Source: Alphaproteobacteria bacterium
GTDB taxonomy: Bacteria; Pseudomonadota; Alphaproteobacteria; GCA-2731375
Assembly: GCA_028281075.1 (NCBI GenBank)
Contig: JANQKO010000139.1
Location: forward strand, 1-5,930
Reading direction: 5' to 3'
Length of the DNA: 5,930 bases
Shown: piece by piece, positions 1-4,822 of the stretch
How positions within the stretch are numbered: the stretch's first letter is position 1
Layout: the number at the start of each line of letters is the position of its first letter
The notes under the pieces: model-generated
Seen by the model: only the letters and a program-made list of their open reading frames with translations
Told to the model about the DNA's origin: nothing
Database searches by the model: none
Program-made: the position numbers and the translations under genes

Positions 1-262
1 GATCATGGCAGAGCGCGCAGCGATGGCGGCGGGCCAGCGCGGCGCCGCGGCGGAACCGGTCCGGATCGGCGGCGCCGTCGGGGCGCGGCACGCCCGGCAG
101 CGCGCCGACCCAGGCCGCCAGCGCCCGCACGGTGTCGTCGTCGAGGTCGCGCAGGATCTCGTTCATGGCCGCCTGCTTGCGCTGGCCCTGGCGGAAATAG
201 ACGAGCTGATAGAGCGCGTAGAGCTCGGGCTGGCCGGCGGGCAATAGGCGCGAAGAGAGCAT
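1..262 (-). CDS. c-type cytochrome (diheme, c4/c553-like), probably 5'-truncated; 3' end beyond window
   Basis: The minus strand reads 87 codons from an ATG at 262-260 to the left edge without a stop. Residues 10-53 (from GQPELY through YQLVYFRQGQR and AAMNEIL to LAAWVG) resemble the C-terminal half of a class I cytochrome c domain of the tandem c4/c553 type. Met33 sits where the axial Met ligand of the first heme is expected. After a Pro-rich linker (55-67) a second domain starts, with a heme-attachment CxxCH at residues 82-86 (CALCH). Such proteins are normally periplasmic electron carriers with a signal peptide and a CxxCH at the start of domain 1. Here both are missing. The frame stays open upstream of the ATG, through the repeat at 271-302, but no CxxCH appears in it, and no Shine-Dalgarno precedes the ATG. 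I read this as a gene that lost its 5' half, with a nominal start only. The cytochrome family call is fairly sure; whether it is expressed is doubtful. Confidence 0.62.
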   Translation of the reverse strand, partial: MLSSRLLPAGQPELYALYQLVYFRQGQRKQAAMNEILRDLDDDTVRALAAWVGALPGVPRPDGAADPDRFRRGAALARRHRCALCHD

Positions 263-270
263 ACTAAATG

Positions 271-302
271 CCCAGTGGACCCCGGCCTGCGCCGGGGTGA
301 CG
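271..302. repeat. REP-like palindromic repeat, copy 1
   Basis: An 8-bp stem (ACCCCGGC, 279-286) and its complement (291-298) enclose a 4-nt loop (CTGC), flanked by CCAGTGGA on the left and TGACG on the right. The reverse complement of the hairpin at 382-414 has the same plan and nearly the same flanks, so both are copies of one repeat family. Stems of this GCCGGC type followed by TGACG are common dispersed intergenic repeats in high-GC proteobacteria. It starts 8 bp upstream of the nominal start of the cytochrome fragment. Confidence 0.7.
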
Positions 303-381
303 AATACGCGTGGATCGTGAACAAGTATCCCTCGACATCCCGAGGACGGCAGCGGTGAAGAAACCGCCGATGGCCTACCCA
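303..381. other. spacer between the two REP-like repeats
   Basis: These 79 bp encode nothing I can support on either strand. There are minor inverted repeats, such as GCGGT (352-356) with ACCGC (363-367). With the two flanking hairpins in inverted orientation the whole 271-414 block resembles a REP doublet (REPIN-like unit). Confidence 0.4.
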
Positions 382-414
382 AGCCGTCATGCCGGCGGAG
401 GCCGGCATCCATGG
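382..414. repeat. REP-like palindromic repeat, copy 2 (inverted relative to copy 1)
   Basis: The stem ATGCCGGC (389-396) pairs with GCCGGCAT (401-408) around a GGAG loop. Read on the minus strand it runs CCATGGATGCCGGCCTCC and ends in TGACGG, matching copy 1 (271-302) in stem length, loop size and flanks. It lies about 50 bp past the stop codon of the three-enzyme gene, where its hairpin could stabilise or end the transcript. No T-tract follows, so I do not call it a terminator. Confidence 0.7.
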
Positions 415-465
415 ACCTCGCGACCGGCCGCGAACGACGAACCTGGATACGGGCGTGCAAGCCCC

Positions 466-3288
466 CTACCCCTCCCGCTCGTGAAACACGACTTCCAGCC
501 GGTCCGCGCCCTCCGGCACCGCGATCCGCCGGTCGGGGCGCCCGGTATCCGTGCCCGTGGTGTCGAGCGGGGCGTCGCGCATGACCAGGCGCATCACGAT
601 CGGCACATGGTCGGACACGTCCCGCGAGAAGCGGGCGACGCCGCGGTCGAGACGCACGATCGCCGCGTCGTCGCCGGCGATCTGGCCCGGCCGCAGATCG
701 TCGCTGATCATGATGTGGTCGATCAGCGACCGGCGGCCGGAACCGACATAGGTCGCCGCGCCCGAACGGGCGTCGTCGGCCGTCATCGCGAACAGGTCGG
801 CCGTGTCGGTGAAATCCGCCAGCACGTCGTTGGTCAGCACCTCGTTGAAGTCGCCGCCCAGGATCACCGGGATCGCCTCGCGCTCGCGGATGTCGGCGAT
901 GATCTCGGCCAGGACGCGCGACGCCAGCCGGCGCCGGGCCCGGCTCTGCGGGTCGCCGAAGGCCTTGAAATGCACGACGATCATCATGAACCGCACCGGC
1001 GCGGCATTGTCGTCGGACACGACGCAGCGCGCGAACAGCGGAAAGCGCGGAAAGGCCGTGCGGCCGGCCGAGGTCCGCGCCGACAGCGCCGCGCGATGCC
1101 GCTCCATGACATCGTCGGCGAGCTGCACGGTGGCCGTGTCGGTGTCGAACAGCACGGCGATGTCCTGCCGGCCGGGCGTGTCCAGCAGCTCGAACGCGAC
1201 CTCGTCGCCACGGCGGCGCAGCGCGCCCGCGAGCCGCCGCAGCGCCGGCGCCTGCACCTCGACCAGGCCCATGACGTCCATCGACAGGCGGCTGACCACG
1301 TCGGCGACCCGGTCGACCCGGGCGTCGGTCACGTCCTGGTTGAAGTGCTCGATGTTCCAGAAGCCGATGTCGGCGAAGTTCGGCGTGCCGGTGAAGTCCG
1401 GCACCTCGACCTCGCGCACATCGGGCGCGGCGACGCCGTCCAGGTCGAAGAAGCCGAGCAGCGGCGAGCTGTCGGTGACGGTCGCCAGCAGCTCGGTCAA
1501 CGCCAGGCTGGATTCGCGGCCCGCGCGCTGCCGCGCCATCAGGTTGGCGACGATCGCCGACAGCCGGATGCCCTCGTTGGTGGCGGCGCCGTTCTGCCGC
1601 CAACCGGCGTGATGCAGGGCCACCAGGTCCCAGCGGTCGTTGAACACCGGCGAGCCGGACGAGCCGGGCTCGGTATCGGTGCGGTAATGCACCACCGACT
1701 GCTTCAGGCCGATGACCTCGTTGTTGCGAATGGCGATCTGCTTCTGCCGGCCGCGCGGATGCTGCACGATGTTCACGCGCTCCGACGGCGCCACCGTGGC
1801 CGGGTTCCGCAAGAGCGGGATCGGCGCGATATCGGCCACCGGCGCGCCATCGCAGGCGACGATGGTGAAGTCGAGCGCCACGTCGGTGACGAAGAAGCGG
1901 TCGGGGCGCAAGGTCACGCTGACGGTGTCGCCGCCGTCCTCGAAGCCGAATTCGGCGACGCTGCCGCGCGCCGTCTCCCGGGTCTCGAGGACATGGTTGT
2001 TGGTCATGATGAAGCGGCCGTCGGCGACCAGGAAGCCGGTGCCGAAGCCGCCCGGCAGGTTGATGCGGCAGACCGCGGCGGCGCGGGCCGAGCCGTCGTC
2101 CAGGAACCGGGCCGGCTGGAAGTCGGCCCCCATATGCACCTTCTCGAAGAAGTCGGAGATGTCCCGCTCCAGCGTCTGGCGGTCCTGGGCGCGCAGCCGT
2201 ATCGGCCCCCGCGCCGCGCCGAGATGGACGCGCGCGCGCCGGGTGACGATGCGCGACTTGACCGCGTCGTCGATCGCCGGCGACCGGTCGGCGGTCGGCG
2301 CCTCGCGGCCGGGACACAGCGGCGCGCCGCCGAGCGACGCCAGGCGGCGCCGTTTCACCAGGTCGTCGATCCGCTCGATGAAGCGCGCGGCCAGCTTCGC
2401 GTAGCCCGCGTCCTCGGGATGCAGTTCGTCCCGCCACTCGCCCTCGGCGACGACGCGGCGGCAGTCGACATGGTTGACCACGCCGGCATGCCTGCGCGAC
2501 AGGTCGATCAGCACGTCGTTGAGACGGTCGACGATGACCCGGACGATATCGCGCTGCAGGTCCGGCTGCACGATACCCAGTGACGCCATCGGCCGGCCCA
2601 GCCACTTGCCGTCGCCACGTGGAACCGCATGGTCATAGCCGTGGCAGAGGATATGGACGCCCGGCCGTTCCCGCGCCAGGCGCAGGAACAACTGCTCGAA
2701 GGTCGCCGCCAGCCGCCGCAGTTGCGCCTCGAACCTGTCGTTGGGATACGCATCCGGCGTCCGTCCGGCGTCGAACGGGTGCAGATAGCGGGCCAGCCGG
2801 CCGCCGCCGAGCAGGTCGTTGCCGCCGCCGCTGATCAGGACCACGTCGGGCGCCTCGCGGCGGGCCGCCTCGAACACCTCGCCGTGCTGCACCATGTCGA
2901 TGAGCCGATGCCCGGCGCCGCCCAGGCTGCGGACGGCGAACCGCGGCGCGGCGATCACGACGTCGATGATGTCGGTCAGCAGGACCGGATACTGGAACCA
3001 GGAATCGCCCTCGGAGACGACGCGGACGAACGCGCCGCCCGAGCGGATGCGCTCGTCGTAGATGCGCCGGCGCTCCTGCCGCGCCAGCCAGTTGAAGACG
3101 CCGATGGCGGCATCGCCTGCCAGCCCCTCGTCCTCGACCGTCTCCGGATTGGGCCGGAAGCGTGGCGCGAAGGCATCGGACTGCGCCTGGTCCAGGACCA
3201 GGAGGTTCCGTGCCCGCACCTCCGCCTGCGTGGTTTCCGGCCGCGCCAGCAGTTCCAGGAACGCGGCATAGCTCATCTTCTCCGTCAT
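466..3288 (-). CDS. Three-enzyme fusion: SGNH hydrolase - V8-like serine protease - EEP (nuclease/phosphatase) domain
   Basis: 940 residues. Residues 1-82 are a soluble, mostly helical N-terminus. About 86-312 is an SGNH/GDSL-type hydrolase: GDSW with Ser96, a Gly-rich block II (122-126), GGGND with Asn157, and DELH with Asp287 and His290. About 400-585 is a trypsin-fold protease with triad His432 (TNNHV), Asp473 (ALDFTIV) and Ser544 (GSSGSP). Thr539 and His559 match the Glu-binding pocket of staphylococcal V8 protease. About 637-903 is an EEP domain: Asn645 (FWNIEHF), Glu677 (LVEVQ), His773, Asp813/Asn815 (GGDFN), Asp857 (LIDHI) and Asp893/His894 (SDHVP), all present. There is no signal peptide or membrane segment, so it is probably cytosolic. 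The start is fixed by a strong Shine-Dalgarno. The EEP substrate (DNA, RNA, phosphoinositide, other) and the esterase substrate cannot be read from sequence. A multi-effector conflict protein is my inference. The domain calls are sure; the biological role is not. Confidence 0.93.
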   Translation of the reverse strand: MTEKMSYAAFLELLARPETTQAEVRARNLLVLDQAQSDAFAPRFRPNPETVEDEGLAGDAAIGVFNWLARQERRRIYDERIRSGGAFVRVVSEGDSWFQYPVLLTDIIDVVIAAPRFAVRSLGGAGHRLIDMVQHGEVFEAARREAPDVVLISGGGNDLLGGGRLARYLHPFDAGRTPDAYPNDRFEAQLRRLAATFEQLFLRLARERPGVHILCHGYDHAVPRGDGKWLGRPMASLGIVQPDLQRDIVRVIVDRLNDVLIDLSRRHAGVVNHVDCRRVVAEGEWRDELHPEDAGYAKLAARFIERIDDLVKRRRLASLGGAPLCPGREAPTADRSPAIDDAVKSRIVTRRARVHLGAARGPIRLRAQDRQTLERDISDFFEKVHMGADFQPARFLDDGSARAAAVCRINLPGGFGTGFLVADGRFIMTNNHVLETRETARGSVAEFGFEDGGDTVSVTLRPDRFFVTDVALDFTIVACDGAPVADIAPIPLLRNPATVAPSERVNIVQHPRGRQKQIAIRNNEVIGLKQSVVHYRTDTEPGSSGSPVFNDRWDLVALHHAGWRQNGAATNEGIRLSAIVANLMARQRAGRESSLALTELLATVTDSSPLLGFFDLDGVAAPDVREVEVPDFTGTPNFADIGFWNIEHFNQDVTDARVDRVADVVSRLSMDVMGLVEVQAPALRRLAGALRRRGDEVAFELLDTPGRQDIAVLFDTDTATVQLADDVMERHRAALSARTSAGRTAFPRFPLFARCVVSDDNAAPVRFMMIVVHFKAFGDPQSRARRRLASRVLAEIIADIREREAIPVILGGDFNEVLTNDVLADFTDTADLFAMTADDARSGAATYVGSGRRSLIDHIMISDDLRPGQIAGDDAAIVRLDRGVARFSRDVSDHVPIVMRLVMRDAPLDTTGTDTGRPDRRIAVPEGADRLEVVFHEREG

Positions 3289-3292
3289 GTTG

Positions 3293-3300
3293 CCCTCTCC
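3293..3300 (-). promoter_or_regulatory. Shine-Dalgarno of the three-enzyme gene
   Basis: The minus strand reads GGAGAGGG followed by CAAC and the ATG at 3288-3286. The GGAG core is about 8 nt from the start codon, which selects this Met over the in-frame Met5. Confidence 0.75.
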
Positions 3301-3310
3301 CCGATATCGC

Positions 3311-3325
3311 GCGTGTCAGACACGC
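3311..3325. promoter_or_regulatory. 15-bp palindrome upstream of the three-enzyme gene (possible operator)
   Basis: GCGTGTC, one centre base A, then GACACGC: a perfect 7-bp inverted repeat ending 23 nt upstream of the start codon at 3288. The place and symmetry suit a repressor site overlapping the transcription start, or a 5'-UTR hairpin. No regulator is assigned. Confidence 0.4.
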
Positions 3326-3436
3326 AATAGTCATGTGTGGCTTTCGCTACCTGGAGTAAATCGCAAAATCATGACAAACCGAACACGGGATGCTGATATA
3401 TGTATTTCTTCCATGAAAACCTGATATCCATGACAG

Positions 3437-3453
3437 TTCTCGACTTACGAGAA
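3437..3453. repeat. Gapped inverted repeat TTCTCG-N5-CGAGAA
   Basis: Two perfect 6-bp arms around 5 bp (ACTTA), mid-way between the divergent genes. It is possibly a dimeric regulator site. It does not match the alphaproteobacterial LexA pattern GTTC-N7-GTTC. Confidence 0.35.
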
Positions 3454-3458
3454 TTTCC

Positions 3459-3473
3459 GGCAGCGGCGCTGCC
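3459..3473. repeat. GC-rich hairpin (GGCAGC-GGC-GCTGCC)
   Basis: A 6-bp stem with a 3-nt loop, with no run of T on either side. It could be a 5'-UTR structure for the response regulator transcript. It lies 14 bp from the perfect palindrome at 3487-3502. Confidence 0.35.
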
Positions 3474-3486
3474 TTCGCATGTCGGG

Positions 3487-3502
3487 GCAGTCGGCCGACT
3501 GC
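3487..3502. promoter_or_regulatory. 16-bp perfect palindrome, possible operator
   Basis: GCAGTCGGCCGACTGC equals its own reverse complement over all 16 bp with no spacer. It lies about 110 bp upstream of the response regulator and about 200 bp upstream of the three-enzyme gene. Its function is unknown; a homodimeric DNA-binding protein is a reasonable candidate. Confidence 0.4.
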
Positions 3503-3612
3503 ACACGGGCCGCCGCGCGGTTCCGCGATCGAGGTTGCTCGAAGATCAAATGTTTGGAACATATGTTTGAAAATCGCCACATATCCAATTCCAGCCTCCG
3601 TGAACGACGGCG

Positions 3613-4089
3613 GTGTGCTGGAACGGGCGGCGGCTTGCGGCAAACATCGTGACGACGCCGGACGACGCGCAAGCGGCGGACCTGTCGGGGCTGAGCGTCC
3701 TGGTCGCCGACGACAATCTGCATATGCGGCGGGCCATCCGGGTCATGCTCGAGGAACTGAAGGTGCGCGGCATCTGCGAGGTAAACAATGGCGCGGACGC
3801 CTTGCAATCGCTCAGCACGTCGTGGTTCGACATCATGCTGGTCGACTGCCGGATGGGACCGGTGGACGGAATCGAACTGACGCGGGCGATCCGGCGAGCA
3901 GGCAATCCCGCCTATGCCCGTATCCCGATCGTGATGATTTCCGGCGCGCTCAGCCCGGAACTGATCGCGGCGGCGCGCGACGCCGGCGTGCAGGCCTTTC
4001 TGGTCAAGCCGGTGCTGACGCCGATGCTGCGCAAATGCCTGACCGCCGTGCTGGCGCACCCGGACCGGTTCGTGCATATGGGCGGCTAG
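3613..4089 (+). CDS. Single-domain response regulator (CheY-like receiver)
   Basis: The reading frame from the GTG at 3613 gives 158 residues. About residues 25-148 form one receiver (REC) domain. Asp33/Asp34 (VADDN) form the acidic pocket, Asp78 (IMLVDCRM) is the phosphoacceptor, Ser110 (MISGA) is the switch Ser/Thr and Lys132 (LVKPV) the conserved lysine. No output domain follows, and the protein ends ten residues after the last helix. It should receive phosphate from a histidine kinase not in this window and act by protein contact. The start is unsure: 3613 has no good Shine-Dalgarno, and a second GTG at 3649, giving MTTPDDAQ before the domain, fits the usual short leader of this family better. 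It is divergent from the three-enzyme gene and convergent with the GntR gene, whose stop is only 22 bp away with no terminator hairpin between them. Confidence 0.9.
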   Translation: MCWNGRRLAANIVTTPDDAQAADLSGLSVLVADDNLHMRRAIRVMLEELKVRGICEVNNGADALQSLSTSWFDIMLVDCRMGPVDGIELTRAIRRAGNPAYARIPIVMISGALSPELIAAARDAGVQAFLVKPVLTPMLRKCLTAVLAHPDRFVHMGG

Positions 4090-4111
4090 CGAAAGCGTCC
4101 CGATAGTGTCG

Positions 4112-4789
4112 TCAGCCCTTCGCCACCGCCGTCCGCAGCGCGGCGCCGGCGGCGGTGATGTGGGTCTGCAGGATGCCGGCGGCCCGGTCGGCGGCGGCGA
4201 CGCGCAGGGCCGCCAGGATCTCGCGGTGCTCGTGCCCGGAGCGCGGCTGCCAGTTCATCCGACGCCAGGCCGCGAACAGGAAGCGGGCGTCGGCGGCGTG
4301 CAAGTCGTCGATGGCGGCGAGCAGGCGCGGCATGCCGCAGTCGCGAAGAATGGCCCGGTGGAACCGCCGGTTGGCGGCCTCCCAGACGCGGATATCGTCG
4401 GAGGCCCCGGCGTCGTCGATGGCCTGCTGCGCGGCCGCCAGGCTGTCGGGCGTCAGGTTCGGCGCGGCGTGGCGGAGCGCCAGCGTCTCCAGCGCCGCCC
4501 GCATTTCGGTGACCTCGAGGATGACGGCGGCGTCGAGCGGCGGCACCCGGACACCCCGGCGCGGTTCCCGCACCACCAGGCCCCGCGCCTCGAGCCGGCG
4601 GAAGGCCTCGCGCACCGGCACGTGGCTGGCGCCGAATTCCTCGGCGATCCGGTCCTGGCGCAGCGGCGTGTCGGGCGCGACCTCGCCGGCGACGATGCGG
4701 TCGGCGAGCGTCTCGGCGATCCGGCCGGCGATGGAATGGTCCCGCATGGCGTCAGGGTCTTGCATATCGGTCCGGGAATCAATATCCAT
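4112..4789 (-). CDS. GntR-family transcriptional regulator, FCD (FadR-like) subfamily
   Basis: 225 residues from the ATG at 4789. Residues about 17-84 are a GntR winged helix-turn-helix: IAETLADRIVAGEV, then PLRQDRIAEEFGASHVPVREA with the recognition helix, then LEARGLVV and the wing RRGVRV. About 90-215 is an all-helical FCD ligand-binding domain. Asn140, His144, His188 and His210 are well placed as the metal-binding set seen in many FCD proteins, which often bind carboxylates. Such regulators usually repress nearby catabolic genes until a metabolite binds. It is divergent from the aminotransferase, with 33 bp between starts and a palindrome there. The start is doubtful: the ATG at 4789 lies in that palindrome and has no Shine-Dalgarno. 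Met9 (4765) and Met15 (4747) are alternatives, and both keep the whole DNA-binding domain. Confidence 0.93.
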   Translation of the reverse strand: MDIDSRTDMQDPDAMRDHSIAGRIAETLADRIVAGEVAPDTPLRQDRIAEEFGASHVPVREAFRRLEARGLVVREPRRGVRVPPLDAAVILEVTEMRAALETLALRHAAPNLTPDSLAAAQQAIDDAGASDDIRVWEAANRRFHRAILRDCGMPRLLAAIDDLHAADARFLFAAWRRMNWQPRSGHEHREILAALRVAAADRAAGILQTHITAAGAALRTAVAKG

Positions 4790-4807
4790 AGATTATAGAT
4801 AATCTAT
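4788..4807. promoter_or_regulatory. 20-bp palindrome, likely operator of the GntR regulator
   Basis: ATAGATTAT, centre AG, ATAATCTAT: two perfect 9-bp arms. It is the most A/T-rich point of this part of the window and sits between the divergent regulator and aminotransferase genes. GntR proteins bind such short two-fold sites as dimers, so one site could repress both genes. The minus strand holds TATAAT (4797-4792), which could be a -10 for the regulator. That would place transcription start at or inside the annotated first codon. Confidence 0.7.
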
Positions 4808-4811
4808 TATC

Positions 4812-4816
4812 AGGAG
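4812..4816 (+). promoter_or_regulatory. Shine-Dalgarno of the aminotransferase gene
   Basis: AGGAG lies 6 nt before the ATG at 4823 and 5 bp after the palindrome. It supports this start. Confidence 0.75.
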
Positions 4817-4822
4817 ACCGAT

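Larger units (their letters stand above)
3289..3612. other. Divergent intergenic region with AT-richer core and several palindromes
   Basis: These 324 bp separate the start codons of the three-enzyme gene (minus) and the response regulator (plus), and should hold both promoters. The stretch at about 3349-3440 and again 3541-3590 is clearly richer in A/T than the genes. A TTGTCA hexamer on the minus strand (3377-3372) could be a -35, but I see no convincing -10 at proper spacing. Inverted repeats at 3311-3325, 3437-3453, 3459-3473 and 3487-3502 are listed separately. A direct repeat ATGTTTG occurs at 3550-3556 and 3563-3569. I found no credible small gene, tRNA or IS end. Confidence 0.6.

Noticed and set aside
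303..381. CRISPR or phage attachment site in the REP region
   Set aside because: There are only two inverted copies, with no regular direct repeats, integrase or tRNA nearby.
163..408. 81-codon minus-strand frame starting in the REP repeat
   Set aside because: Its N-terminus (MPASAGMT) is simply a translated REP-like repeat, a common false gene start. The rest overlaps the cytochrome fragment in another frame.
451..464. Possible terminator after the three-enzyme gene (GGGC-N6-GCCC)
   Set aside because: The stem is only 4 bp and no T-tract follows on the minus strand.
803..1612. 269-codon plus-strand open frame
   Set aside because: Ser/Arg-rich antisense shadow of the protease/EEP part of the minus-strand gene; no motif.
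310..2583. 757-codon open frame on the plus strand
   Set aside because: It is opposite the three-enzyme gene, whose motifs are unambiguous. The frame is rich in Arg, His, Asp, Val and Ala without any domain, as expected for the antisense of GC-rich coding DNA, and it runs into the REP repeat.
3541..3572. LexA-like or promoter-like words (GAAC, TTGAAA, repeated ATGTTTG)
   Set aside because: The spacing does not fit the alphaproteobacterial LexA box, and no -10 stands at the right distance from TTGAAA.
3445..4077. 210-codon minus-strand frame opposite the response regulator
   Set aside because: No domain; antisense of a clear receiver domain on the plus strand.
4106..4798. 230-codon plus-strand frame opposite the GntR gene
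   Set aside because: The minus strand has clear winged-helix and FCD motifs; this frame has none.
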